A stretch of 64,000 bases of DNA. It comes from Torreya grandis. Taxonomy: Eukaryota > Streptophyta > Pinopsida > Cupressales > Taxaceae. The stretch covers positions 36,001 to 100,000 of the forward strand of contig JARHVA010007801.1 in assembly GCA_037957365.1 (NCBI GenBank), written 5' to 3'. The translations under genes and the position numbers were made by a program. The notes beneath the pieces are model-generated. The model had not been told where the DNA came from, made no database searches, and saw only the letters and a program-made list of their open reading frames with translations. This document shows positions 44,653 through 57,479 of the stretch, one piece after another (the first letter of the stretch is position 1; every line of letters begins with the position of its first letter).

Positions 44653-45307
44653 TGAAAACACAAACATATAAAATTTGAAGAAGACCTCCTATTTTTTAAT
44701 AAAATATAGTAAATAGATGGTTGTGCAGCCCATCATTTTTTGAGCATTGTTAAATATTGTTTAAAACCCTTTGGTGAATATTTAGATAAGATATTCTAGC
44801 ATGTTACATTTTTTTTCAATGAATATTTTTATTTATTTATTTTTAATTTAATTAGATCATAAAAACTGACAAAATAATGGATAGCCATCGTACGACTGCC
44901 CTAACTACCTCAAAAAAATGAAAATTGATTTTTTTGAATGTGTGTAAAATTAGGCCTAGTTTATTACCATATAATTTATTTTGCACTTAGATAAAAAATT
45001 ACATAGACATGAATAGGGATGTATAGGTGTGATATGTAGTGGCCTAAAAAAGGTGTAGTTATAAATAAATATAGTTTAAACCTTTAAAATAGCCCAAAAA
45101 TTATAAAAATCATATATTTGGAAAGAGGAAAGTGTGCTCATCATGACTGTAATAATTTTTTGAATTTTTTTGTTGAAATCCATAGCGTATTTAGTGATTT
45201 AAGTTGAAATTTGTTATTTTTTGTCAAAACTCTTGGTTTTAGATGTAGATGCATAGTCATAAGCCTTTGGCTTGGAAATCCAAGCCATTTTCAAGCCTAA
45301 AGGTTCA
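44653..45307. other. AT-rich DNA, no gene seen
   Basis: The stretch separates element G from the fold-back structure. No coding potential and no recognisable continuation of copia element A is present here. Confidence 0.5.
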
Positions 45308-45850
45308 GTTTTAAATTAAAATTCAAATAGAGAATGTGTTATAAAACATGGATGAATTATATAATGAATATGCATTGTTTTATATTAAGACCAAAAACAT
45401 CTCTAGAATCATGTGGGAGTTTCACATGAAGGCAATTTTAGCTAGAAGATTATATGCACTACTCTAAATTTATTTTAGTAAATATAAGAAATTAGGGTCA
45501 CTCAACATTTGATGGAGTTGGTCTCATAGTTGCACACCTTATGATATGGAAAATAGTTTTTCAAAATCTGATTTGGTCAATTCTTAGCTATTTTTAGGGT
45601 CTAAGTATTAAACTTAGGGATTTTAGGCATAATTTTTGTAATTGATGTCCATATTTGGTAAACATATAGTCATTTTTTACATTTTTTTGCCTTCTAGATT
45701 GATCCTTAGCATTTCTATGAGTCTTAGGTATGTCAAAATTGAAAATTTCAAACCAATCAATTTGAAATTGATGAAAAGTGGTATTATTGGGGTAGGATAG
45801 GTCACATTGATGACCTTCACACATCAAACAACAACTTTGTGTTAATTTCA
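45308..45850 (+). repeat. left inverted arm, unique part
   Basis: It pairs with the complement of about 51565-52185. The long shared runs are AAACATATAGTCATTTTTTA and CATGTGGGAGTT-CACATGAAGGCAA; the right arm carries ACACATGAAGGCAACCTTAGC in complement. The arms differ by substitutions and short indels, including an extra AT-rich stretch on the right near 52100-52160. Confidence 0.75.
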
Positions 45851-46320
45851 CTTATTCATCATATTTCCCTCACCCTTGATCACTTCATACTCATGATTCA
45901 TCACCCCTAATCACTCTTTCATCATTATTCATTATCCCTAATCACCCCCTCATTGAATTTCACTATCCTAGGTCATCTATAATAAATCCATCATGATCCC
46001 TAATTACTCCCTCATTGATCCTCATTATCCTTCATCATCCCTAATCACTCAATCCTCATCCCTCATTGTCCCTCATCACTCCCTCATCATCCCTAATCCC
46101 TCCCTCATTATCTCTCACCATCCCTCAATGTCCCTAAACACTCCATCATTGGATCTCACCATCCTTAATCACTACTTCATCATCCCTAATCACTCCCTCC
46201 TCATCCCTCATCATTCAAAATCACTCCCTTATTGACCCTCACCATTACTCATCATTTTAAATTTTTCCCTCATCATCCATAATCACTCCCTCTTTTCCCC
46301 TCACCATCTCTCATGATGCA
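45851..46320 (+). repeat. minisatellite in left arm
   Basis: Tandem C/T-rich units of the type TCATCCCTAATCACTCCC, alternating with CTCATTGACCCTCACCATCCC-like variants, total about 470 bp. The 80-codon frame at 45993-46235 (Pro/Ser/His/Ile repeats) is a product of the repeat and not a gene. Confidence 0.85.
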
Positions 46321-48555
46321 GAGTGATATTGCATACTCTATTTGTCCAAGCTCTCTACCAATATTCACCTAGCTTTTACTTTGTATTTTATTTGCTTGAT
46401 CTCTATATTTAGACCTTGCATACATTTAAAATTAAAATTTTCATTTTATTAATTTCATTTATTCTTCACCATGCTTTATATAGTCTCACTAAATTATTCA
46501 TTCTATTCTCCTTACTCAATGCATTTAATCTCTCTTACTTTGAGACTATCCCCTCACTAGTCTTTATGCTTTATAACAATTTTGATCAAATCTTATATTT
46601 GTTTCATTAGGATTTAATATGTCTTGAAAAAAATTAATTCCACTCTTTTTAGTCCTCTCTAAGTTCTTATCAACCCTACTTAACTTCTCAACACAATCCT
46701 CATATCATACACTACCTCTTAATCTATCATAGACTATTTTTGTAGCCTTTTTTGGGATAATTTCCTTGGTACGGTCATGTACAAACTTAAATAGTCAAAT
46801 AAACCTCATTTATGGATGCCCTATAACTTGTCCCATCTCTTCAAAAATTTCTAATCTTTGGTTCAATTATTTGATAAATTTTCTTGGCTCTTTCTGCTCT
46901 CAGATTAGGTCTTTAGGTTTCCTTCTACCCTATCTACCACACAATCCTCCCCCATCCATAATTATCCATACTTAAAAAACTTAAAAATAATATATTATCT
47001 TTTTTCATGTTGAAATAAAAAATTTTACCAAATTTTGTGAATTATTGATGATTACAACTTCAGAAAACTCACTTTGAAAGTAGAAACCCTAATATAGGGT
47101 TTGGACTAGTTTTATAGACCTGAGAAGGGTCAAAATGATACTTAAATAATCCAAAGAAATTTAAAATGAATGTGATTATTGTATTAGGTCTGATTTTACC
47201 CTATACACATTTTACAAGTGTTAAATTTACCTTTTTAAACTATAGTAGATTGAATTAACCAAATTTGAATAGACTATGTACTCAGTCGCAAGTCCACAGT
47301 AATCTGAGAAGAGGTTATTTTTTCTAATTAATTCCAATAATGGTTATAAAATAACATAATTTTTTAAAATCCTCTAAAAAATGTTTACACACATTAAAAA
47401 TTTAATGACTTCTATCTATAACACTCTATTTACCAATTGCCGTGAGATACCACTTTGACTGTGTTAAGTTTCTTAATGGTTGCATGACTGTGTTAGTTTT
47501 ATTTTTTCTCATCCAGATATATGAAATATACTTAAAATAATATAAGACTTCATGATCATATTATAATGAAATCACCAACATATACATTTTAGTGTTCACT
47601 CTAATACATTCAGATACCTTCTCATATAGAAGTATACTCAGAATGGTTGCTCACAAAAAATAGGGTTGTGTTGTTCAACATAGAATTTACTTATTTGAAT
47701 AACAACATACAATGTTTGAATACTATTAAGGAATTTTTATTTAAAGTTAATAATTAATCATAAATTCAAAAATCCCACCAAATATAATATCCTCTTCCAT
47801 AAGACTTTGACCTTCACTTAGATTTCAAGGCACAATTTATAAATGCATAGGGTATACAATTTATAATTTAAACATTCAAAATATTTGAAACACAAATGAA
47901 AAATAATATAATCACCATAAAATAAAATGTATTATCAACTTACCACTCAAACCAAGATCACAAAGAGCTTGTTACTAATCATTTTTCACCATTGATCATA
48001 TACATTGTCAACTATCATTGCACATATTCAAGAAGATGTAGGGTCTGTTTACTTTCTTGTCTGAAAATAATCAAAACTTGTCTATATTCAATTTTTTGGG
48101 GTTATTTACTTTCATTATTTAAAATCCTACCCCCTCCAACTCTCTTAATTCTAACTTTAAATAAAAAAATAAGACATGGACAAGACTCTTATTACCAAAT
48201 AACCATCCTAAATAAATCCTAACTTCTTTTGTATGTTTAGAGTGTCCTCACCTAAATTAACTATTAACATATTTATCAAATATGAGTTTAGGTATATGTG
48301 TTGTAACATCCTAAACTCCTCACTAAATTATAAACACACCAAATTCAATGTTGGACTTCTTGAAAGAAGATTGAAATGTCTATGAAAGTTTAAAAATTCA
48401 AATGAAAGATTTGGTAAGAAAGTCCAATAGAAGTCTAATTCATAATTGACACAAAACTAGAAACATAAAAATACTCCTACATACTTCTTATGACCTTGAA
48501 CACATTTTAAAGACTCAAAACATGTAAAATAGATTACTATTTACATTAGGCAGTG
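46321..48555. other. interior of fold-back structure, no gene seen
   Basis: AT-rich sequence. Small open stretches (46416-46610, 46766-46975, 47992-48222) show no recognisable motif. Nothing else is identifiable. Confidence 0.45.
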
Positions 48556-48820
48556 ATGCTCTTGTATCACATCATCATCCATAATCACTAATTCATCATA
48601 CCTCATCATATCTATTCACTCATTCCTCATCCCTCATCACCCCTAATCACTCCCTCATTATTCCTCACTATTACACATCATCCCTAATCACTCCCTCATA
48701 CTCCCTAATCACTACCTCATTAAACCTCACCATCCCTCATCATCCCTATTGACTCCCTCATCATCTCTACTCAATTCCTTCTCATCCCTTCTCATGCTTA
48801 ATCACTCCATCCAATACCTT
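48556..48820 (+). repeat. third minisatellite block, same orientation as left arm
   Basis: About 265 bp of the same TCATCCCTAATCACTCCCTCAT-type units lie midway inside the structure. It shows that the minisatellite also exists away from the arms, through duplication or repeated insertion. Confidence 0.8.
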
Positions 48821-50029
48821 GATGGTGGTATTTTGTTGGGGTTTAAAAATGTTGGGATCTACAAGTGGAGAGTTGAATGCTATCATAAAATATAAGACAT
48901 AGTGATCAAAATGATGTGGAGGCAAATTTGAAATATAAATATTTAAAACCTATGAAAAAATATGGGCGTATTAGAAATGATTTAATTCACAATTAAAAAT
49001 CTGCCAAAAAAAGAGATGCAAGTAAATCCATCATAGCAAAAAAAATGGGTAGTAAATACATGAGGATCACCAAGCTATGTAACTTCTTGAAACCAATCAA
49101 TTGCTTTCCATATGAGGATATTTTATGATCTGAATAATTACATTGAAGTCCTTTTATTTTTATGTCTATTGATTGACTCATCCTACCATAGAGTGGAAAA
49201 TAATTTTCAAATGATTAAAACAAGTACTCCAAGATTGGAAAGTGGTACTTAATTCATAACTTCAATATTTAATCCAATTAAGAGTGTCACACTATGAGAT
49301 CTCTACTTGCACATCTCAAGAAGCTGGTATAAGTTATCTATCATTATAAAAAGGTAAGTAGATAATATATTATGAACACAATGATATGTTCACTACTAAA
49401 AATATCTCTACTTCCCCCAACAATATATTATATCAATTAAAAATATTATTTCATTAACAAATGTAGATCAATGGTGAGCCAATACACTTCATCATTTCTA
49501 ATGGAAGTTAGAAGGATTTAATTTCTCTTAAATAATATTTTCAAAAATTGAACTTGAAATTTATACATCATCCATAACCATACACTAGTGTATGGTCTAG
49601 TGTAGGCCTTGATAAATGGATCACTTAGTAGTGTCACTTGGTGTATAAAATCAAACTTTTTAAAGATGAAATACTTTGTGACATCTCACTTTTAGAGGTG
49701 TGTGATTTTTTACATATGGTCAACCATATATTTATGATTTACATATATTATATGAAGTAAATCCTTAAAATGTTGTGATAGATTGTCATGATTTGAAATA
49801 CCGTATATTATAGTTAGTTCATAAGCTTTTAGTCATTAGTGCCAGGAAGTGCAATAATATTTTTAGTTATAGTAAGAAGTATACTCTTAATGGTAAGAAT
49901 TAAATGTAATAACATCCTTATGTTACTATATAATAGTTTATTTTATCCAACAATATAAAGACAAAATAATTGAACCATAAACTAGATGAATACAAGGATA
50001 TCTTTCAGTCACCTAAATAAGTTCCTACA
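48821..50029. other. interior of fold-back structure, no gene seen
   Basis: AT-rich. No coding or repeat structure was recognised except a weak resemblance of 49280-49320 to the outer arm phrase near 45500. Confidence 0.4.
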
Positions 50030-50900
50030 TACTATACACTAAACAATGTTATTGATTTGATCCCTTAACTACCTTTACCTCAAACCTCTTTATACAACAT
50101 ATCATTTATAGAGAATTAATAAATCAAGTGGTAGATCCATGAAATCATGGAAATGGACACATCATGCCCAAATTATTGCCTTACAGAAGCCCAATTATGT
50201 TTGTGCCAATGTTGTGAATCAATTAGAAAAATATTAACAATATTAAAGTGAAGAAATATTATCCTTATTTAAATATTAAAGCATTCTTATGCCATATACA
50301 TGGTGTAGAAGTCTTTTCAAAAATTGATCTTAAGTTTAGGTATCATCATATTGATGTTAAACTTTAGACATTTAGAATATAGTCTTAAAAACAAAGGAAG
50401 GATTGATTGACTAGTTGGTTATGTATTTTTAGGTTAACTCATGTAACTAATTCATTCATTTTAATATGTTGAACAACATCCTTATTATCTTTACCTATGC
50501 CATTTTTTTAATCTAACTTGATGACATCTTAATCTTTAGAAAACATGGGATGAACATCTACACCATGCTGAACTAGTGTTTCACATTTTGTAAGAACATA
50601 TTTTTATTATAACATGAATAAATGTTCATTTTTCATGAAAGATATAAAATATTTGGGACACATTACACACACAAATAGTGCATGTGTGAACCTAACCAAG
50701 ATTAATTTCATATAGGAATGGGAAACACTAAATAACTTTACATTTGATTCAAATCTTCTCAGAATTAGAAAATTATACAAGATATTTGTGTTTTATTTTA
50801 ATCTTTTAAACCAAAATATCAAAGGGGGAACTGAATAAGTTTCATTTAGTCAGTTACACAACAAATATAATTCGATGAAATAAAATTTAGACTCTATTTT
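50030..50900 (+). pseudogene. decayed Ty3/gypsy reverse transcriptase inside fold-back structure
   Basis: Plus-strand words in gypsy RT order: EVFSKIDLKFRYHHIDVKL (50308-50365), a DEHLHHAELVFHIL segment near 50550-50590, and KCSFFMKDIKYLGHITH (about 50615-50665), typical of the chromovirus-like KCxF...LGH stretch after YLDD. Upstream, LFIQHIIYRE and MFVP-like words near 50085-50200 fit the region before the RT fingers. The YLDD box itself is lost. Stops and shifts are numerous. It differs from the RT of element G, so it is a separate insertion. Confidence 0.55.
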
Positions 50901-51069
50901 ATGTTAGTACTTATATTACTTGACTATAAATTTGGAAGATCATCTAATTCATTTAATAATAAGATTGACTATCATAAATGGGTATTAACAACACAAGTCT
51001 TAGAAAATAGATAATTTATATTTTAATATATTAAACAACATATGATTGGAATCAAAGTATCTTTAGAGT

Positions 51070-51560
51070 ATATAATTATGTCAGATTATGAGGGAGTGAT
51101 TAGGGATGATGAGGGTCAATAATTGAGTGATGAGGGATGGTGTGGGTTAATGAGGGAATGATTAGTGATAATGAGGGAGGAAGAAATATTGATTAGGGAT
51201 TATGAGGTATGAGGAAGGAGTAATTAGGGATGACGAGGGATGGTGATATTCAATGAAGGAGTGATTAGGGATGATAAGCCTAAGTGATTAAAGATGATGA
51301 CAATGATTAGGTATGATGAGGGATGAGGAAAGAGTGATTAGGTATAGTAAAGGATGGGGATGGACTTATTAAGAATGATGAGGGATAGTGAGGGTAAATG
51401 GAGGAGTGATTATGGATGATAAGGGAGTGATTAGAGCTGACTAGGGATAGTGAGGGTCAATGAGGGAGTGATTATGGATAATGAGGAATGATGAAAGAGT
51501 GATTACGAATAATGAGGGATGAGTAAGAAGTGATTAGGGATGAGGAAGGGATGATGAAAA
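51070..51560 (-). repeat. minisatellite in right arm (reverse complement)
   Basis: About 490 bp of GAGGGAGTGATTAGGGATGA-type units, the exact reverse complement class of the left-arm minisatellite. It has similar length and the same relation to the outer unique arm. Confidence 0.85.
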
Positions 51561-51564
51561 AGTG

Positions 51565-52185
51565 AAATTAACATAAAGTAGTCATTTTATGTGTGCAAGT
51601 CATCAATATGACCTGTACTACCCCAATCACACCACTTTAGATTAGGTTCAAGGGAGTAGTTTTCAAACTTCATTTTTGGCAAACCTAGGAATCCTCTAAA
51701 TGCTAGGAATCAATATAGAAGGCACAAAAACCTAAAAAATGACTATATGTTTACTAAAAATGGATATAAATTATAAAATTTATGTACTGAAATCCCTAGG
51801 TTTAATACTTAGACCTTGAAAATGCCTAAATACTGACCATATTGTATTTTGAAAAATTATTTTTGACATCGTAAGGCATGTAGCTATGAGATTAACTCTA
51901 TTAGATGTTGAGTGACCCTAATTTATTATATTTATTGAAAGAAAATTTAATGTATAAGTTTAAATTTATTCTTATAATTAACATTTAGAGTATTAAATAT
52001 AAGCTTCTGGCTAAGGTTGCCTTCATGTGTAACTCCCACATGCTTTTGGAGATATTTTTGGTCTTATTACAAGATAAAACATAAGTGTTATATAATGCAT
52101 ATGCATTTTTTAATACATTATATAATGTATTCACATTAGACACATTATATAATGTGTATGTGCTATTTTAATTTGAATTCAAAAT
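51565..52185 (-). repeat. right inverted arm, unique part
   Basis: Reverse complement of 45308-45850. Near its outer end it contains two 18-bp perfect palindromes, ATACATTATATAATGTAT (52113-52130) and ACACATTATATAATGTGT (52140-52157), which the left arm has only in decayed form. Confidence 0.75.
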
Positions 52186-52213
52186 GTTGATTTAAATTTC
52201 AAAACAACACTAA

Positions 52214-52330
52214 CATGTACGTGTTATTGGTTTTACAATAACATGATCGTGTTATTGGTTTTACAATAACATGATCGTGTTATTGGTTTTACAATAACAT
52301 GATCATGTTATTGTTTTTACAATAAGACAA
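52214..52330. repeat. 28-bp tandem repeat with palindromic core
   Basis: Four copies of a unit containing AACATGATCGTGTTATTGG, then TTTTACAAT. Each unit centres on the near-palindrome AACATGATCGTGTT, which is the perfect AACATGATCATGTT in the fourth copy. A further AACATGATCATGTTA occurs alone near 52421. Confidence 0.85.
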
Positions 52331-52455
52331 TCACATTGTACATTAACACTATCATGTTATGGATTGATAATTATTGAGTCATAATTTAAATAACGTGATT
52401 TCCTTATTTATTAACATGATCATGTTACCTAAAATGTCCATGGAATTGTCCCACA

Positions 52456-52933
52456 ACTCTATGTACTTACCCTTAAGGAAACTATGTATATGACTAAAAC
52501 ATAAGGTTTTTTAGTAAACAGTAAAAAACACAAGGTGTGCAAAGTGGAAAAATTATTGTACGGTTAGAAACAAGCCCCTTGATCATGGTATGAAAAACTA
52601 GATGAGAACCTCATGAATATGAACTTCAAACATTTATAGTTTGAAGATACAAATCTTTTCATCAAAATAGTTGACAAAATAGTTGTATTTGTCATGTTTT
52701 ATGTTGATGATTTACTCATCATATGGAATAATGATAGGTACACTAAAAAGTTCAAATCAAAGTTGATGAAAAAATTTGAAATGAATTATTTAGGTTATCT
52801 TCATTATTATTTAGATATTGAAGTAATCCATAAACCAAATTATTTCTTCATCACTCATAAAATTTACATTGGTGACATTCTGAGTAAGTTCAAAATGGAA
52901 TATTGTAAGCCTCTTAGCATACACATGGAATAG
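52456..52933 (+). pseudogene. copia D reverse transcriptase C-terminal half
   Basis: In one frame with stops: KETMYM (about 52483), KVCKVEKLLYG (52534-52566), KQAP (52570), SWYEKLDENL (52585-52614), NLFIKIVDKIVVFVMFYVDD (52652-52711; YVDD at 52700-52711), then FEMNYLGYLHYYLDIEV and MEYCKPLS. This is the full copia palm and thumb. The TGA and TAG stops next to KQAP lie where this family normally has Arg and Leu, consistent with decay. The start point falls at nearly the same RT position where element A stops being readable. Confidence 0.8.
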
Positions 52934-52959
52934 ATCTTAAATCAACATTTGAATATTCA

Positions 52960-53646
52960 ATATATTTGGTTGATGCCACTAAATATAGACAACTCATTCG
53001 AAGTTTGATTTATATGAACATAACACGACCAAATATATCATTTGCATTTAGTGTCATTTCAAGATTCATGTAACAATATAGGGGCACTCATTAGGTATCA
53101 ACAAAAAGGGTCCTTAGATATCTCAAAGGAACCCATAATTTTAGGCTCAAATAATCTAGGGAAGGATACTTCAAACTAGTTAGGTATTCATATTCGAACT
53201 ATTTTGGTGATCATGGTGGAAAGTCCACCATAAGTTTATTTATGAATTTAAGTATGATAGTTATTAGTTGGAAATCTAAGATGAAATAATTACAAGAATT
53301 TTATTCATCAGAAGTAGAATATATGGTTACTTTAGAGGCAACTAGAAAGATCATGTGGATTAGAAGGTTTCTTTAAGATTTTCAAGAGCAATAAGTTTCA
53401 TAAACACCTGTCATAGTTGAGAACACTTGTGTAATCCATATGATGAGTAATCTATTATTTCATGAACAAACCAAGCATATCAATGTAAATTTCATCTTAT
53501 TTGACACTATGTGAAAGATGGGGGTGTCAAGTTGTAAAATTTCCCTACAATAGAGTAACCAATAAACATCCTGACAAAAGCACTTGGATGAGAAAATTTT
53601 GAAAAGTTTAGAGGAATGCTTGGTCTGATAAAGAACCATGCAGATT
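52960..53646 (+). pseudogene. copia D RNase H remnant
   Basis: YRQLIRSLIYMNITRPNISFA (first 20: YRQLIRSLIYMNITRPNISF, 52987-53046), VLRYLKGTHNF, HGGKSTISLF, YSSEVEYMVTLEATRKIMW and HINVNFI are the standard copia RNase H words. The acidic residues are partly retained. Stops are scattered. The frame ends a few codons before the polypurine tract. Confidence 0.8.
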
Positions 53647-53655
53647 AATGGGGGA
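53647..53655 (+). other. polypurine tract of copia element D
   Basis: AATGGGGGA directly precedes the LTR start TGTAATG. Confidence 0.75.
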
Positions 53656-53860
53656 TGTAATGATATTATATATAGTTTTTATTAATCCTAAGTGTCTATA
53701 TTTTGTCTTATTTAATAATTTATCCATTCCTATAGGAATAATAAAGGTCATTTTTGGGAATGTCAAATGAACAACCCTATTTGCCTATTTATTATAATGT
53801 TTTCTCTATTCATTTATTAAATCACAAAATGTAATTTCATTGTAATTTCATAGCTAGCAT
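53656..53860 (+). repeat. 3' LTR of copia element D
   Basis: It starts TGTAATG after the polypurine tract and aligns with 9072-9281. The clearest shared word is TTATCCATTCCTATAGGAATA. The 3' edge is estimated from where similarity fades. Confidence 0.7.
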
Positions 53861-54959
53861 GCCACTAAATAATACCCTATCTTCTTTACTCACTCACTAT
53901 ATTCACATTCATGAAATTTTTACTCATGTATCCTTGGATTTAAAATGGAAAATTTCACATTGACATGACTGACATTTCACTATATACCTAATTATGCAAT
54001 TTATCATCCATTTGAATTTGTACCAAAGCTATACAACTGTCATTAATGTGAAAGGTGACATAGTAGTCTAGAATTTACAAAGCATTAACTAATTAAATAT
54101 TTTCAAATCTCTCAATCTTGAATTTCCTATAAAATTTAGTTTCCTTAGTTACTTGTAACCACCAATAGTATACATAAAAAAATGTGGCTAGTTTCTGAAC
54201 TAACTAGTCTACCTGATAATGTGCAAAGTTATGTATCATCTTCAATAAGAATTTTTTTAGATGTGAATGGTATGACTCATTATATGCATTTTTTTCCTAT
54301 CATATTTAAGGGTATGATAACATATCGATCACATTCCAACATTATCAATTCAATGATTCTACCAATATTCAACACATTTCCATTGTGTGCATTAATACTT
54401 ATTTATAAACTATTTAGTTTCTCTTTTTTTCCATTTTTTCATAAAGTTAATGATCCATAATGTATCTCGTTCACCAAACATATTGTACCTGACATCATAT
54501 TCTCTCACATTTTCTATCAAATTATTAAACCTTGTATGATGTACACGTTAGCTACGTAATTTGAATTTTTATTTCATAATGAAAAAAGTTCGTAAGAATT
54601 TGAAAAATATAGTAACAATGGTATATTAAAACTTAATCAAAAAAAGTTAATTATACATGTACAAATGAATCAACATACACATGATTTTTTGTTCTAAACT
54701 TTTACATCATCTACAATGAACGTGTTTATTTTTGACTGAATTTTTAAAAAGTTAAATCTTAGTTGAATTATTTTAATCCATTGAGTAATTTCATTGGTAC
54801 ATGATCTATACACAATGACCCATTCTATAGGTAGTCCTTAGTATTTTTAATTAAACACTAGCAATGTGTACAATTGAAACTGTACCAAAATATAAAACAT
54901 GAGTGAGTTTATAATTTTAAAATGAATAATATCTTCAGCTAATATTAAAAATATTATAA
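53861..54959. other. AT-rich DNA, no gene recognised
   Basis: A 92-codon plus frame (54182-54460) is hydrophobic at its end and matches nothing I recognise. It may instead lie on the distal part of the MULE-like trace read on the minus strand, but no motif supports that. Confidence 0.4.
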
Positions 54960-55390
54960 GCATACCTTCATTCCATTTGTTTCAAATGTTGAATCCATTG
55001 GCAATAGGTTATCATTTGAAAATTTCAACAACCAATCCAAATGTTGTGGGAGTTAGATGCCAAAAATGAAGGGGACCTATCCATCTTCATTAGTTCCTTA
55101 GTTATTTTATCCCTGATACACATACCACTTGGTAAGATTTAACAATGTCCAATCCCAGACACTTTATGCTTCATCTACAATAAACACACATTTAATCCAC
55201 TTTATTTTGAATTCTTTTTTGTGTATTTCATCCTTGATTAATAAATCATCCCATTATATTCCACCATTGAACATTGTTACTTTTTCATTCACCATCTCAT
55301 AGTGTTTCAAATGGATGGCATCTATAAACATACCTAATTACAATAGCCTATGAACCCAATCATTCAATTGGAGGATAATATAAGGGAAAC
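54960..55390 (-). pseudogene. MULE-like transposase fragment
   Basis: Reading the minus strand from 55390, a trace with several stops ends in VPFIFGI, then LPQHLDWLLKFSNDNLLPMD, then STFETNGMKVCL (about 55070-54965). This resembles the start of the MULE catalytic domain, where a D-[AS]-TF-x-TN word carries the first catalytic Asp, preceded by a PFxLGIQT..QL segment. The Asp is kept (MDSTF). Later catalytic residues were not found downstream, so only the N-terminal side survives. The assignment is from motif memory. Confidence 0.4.
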
Positions 55391-55656
55391 AAATTATTTC
55401 TTCCCTTTAAACTACTCATATTCTTATCCATGAAAATGATTTATATAATGCCAACATTTTCTACTTGATTTCATGTTAGAAAAACTTGATCAAGGATATA
55501 AACCATTTTATGGTTATTAAATTGATATTAACAACCACATATTAAATGTTTTCAACTTATTTGGTGACCTTTTAATTTCATGGGAACTAGGGATTTGTAT
55601 TTTAGAATGATATAAATTACCCATAAGTCATTAGGCCAAAAGGAACACCAACACAA

Positions 55657-56700
<1,044 letters not shown>

Positions 56701-56799
56701 AAGGTGGATTACCCCAAGAGATCCATTTTCTAGGTAAAGCATTCTTGTTTGAATTTCTAAGCCAACTGGGCATGAACGCAAAACCAAAAAGGGTGCTTG

Positions 56800-57145
56800 A
56801 ATGTTTTTGGCTAGTGAAAGGCTAGGCAAATAGGACATGAGGCCCCAATGTTATTAAGATGCTCACCCATAAGAAAACCATGGTAAAAAAGACACCATAG
56901 GAAGTGAGAATTTTTTGGTTTAATAAAATCATCTTATAAAGGGGAAAATTTTCTAGCCTAGACCACGTAGATGGAATAAATATTTCATTGGTGGTTGAGA
57001 ATTCCATATTGAATGTGTTGAAGATCAAAAATATTATACCCAAAATGAGGAGAGTAATGAAAAAATGGTGTTTCATTATTCCAATTCCAATAATTAATAT
57101 TGGAAATAAGTGAAGTAACTCTAATTTTACAAAGGAACTCTTCAT
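56800..57145 (-). pseudogene. LINE C-terminal zf-RVT region
   Basis: On the minus strand a word GEHLNNIGASCPIC (about 56865-56820, partly in a second frame) matches the Cys-rich zf-RVT end of plant LINE ORF2, where a GxxL...CxxC pattern is usual. The upstream 107-codon frame from 57145 includes ENFPLYKMILLNQKILT, compatible with the approach to this motif. Confidence 0.5.
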
Positions 57146-57479
57146 GTATGAAACTCTAATTTTGTTAATAGACTCAACATCTTCCTTATTAAGGTTAAAT
57201 ATGTTTTAATCTAGATTTCAAGAAAGAAAAGTGTGATGAACTTTGTAAAACAAATATAGAATAGTTTTAATACCCTTTTTGAATGACCTCAATCCCTTTA
57301 TTCATGGGACTAACACAAAAAGAACATTTTGAAAATTTAATGTTGGGGATTACTAAAGGGAGTGAGTATTAAGAGATAGGTTGTTCCTGAATCCCTCTCC
57401 CACCTAAATGAAATGAGGGTTGAGCCTTTCCAATATTTATAGATACTATAAATGAAAAAATTCCATTAATATTATTATG

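Larger units (their letters stand above)
45308..52185. mobile_element. fold-back-like structure with minisatellite-bearing inverted arms
   Basis: The left arm (45308-46320) and right arm (51070-52185) are reverse complements of one another over about 1 kb each. In each the outer half is unique sequence and the inner half is a TCATCCC/ATCACTCCC minisatellite. Matching words include AAGACCAAAAACATCTC-like (45388), TTAGGGTCACTCAACAT (45493), AAACATATAGTCATTTTTTA (45659) and their complements on the right (51730-52070). Long arms with internal tandem repeats recall Drosophila FB and plant FARE/MULE-type fold-back elements, an analogy only. No transposase was recognised inside, and no target duplication was identified. 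Confidence 0.7.
52450..53860 (+). mobile_element. Ty1/copia element D, 3' half
   Basis: RT, RNase H, polypurine tract and 3' LTR of a copia element, plus strand. The LTR matches that of element A, so both belong to one family. No 5' LTR, gag or integrase is present upstream of 52450. Confidence 0.8.

Noticed and set aside
45993..46235. 80-codon Ser/Pro/His/Ile-rich frame
   Set aside because: It is a translation of the left-arm minisatellite; the pattern follows the DNA repeat.
51070..51560. CRISPR-like array because of regular repeats
   Set aside because: Units are contiguous without unique spacers, and the context is plant transposon DNA; it is a minisatellite.
9072..53860. Treating copia A and D as one proven split element
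   Set aside because: RT words at the two break points overlap rather than abut, so it is kept only as a hypothesis.
54182..54460. 92-codon frame of unknown type
   Set aside because: No motif, no context, AT-rich composition with a hydrophobic tail. Not supported as a gene.
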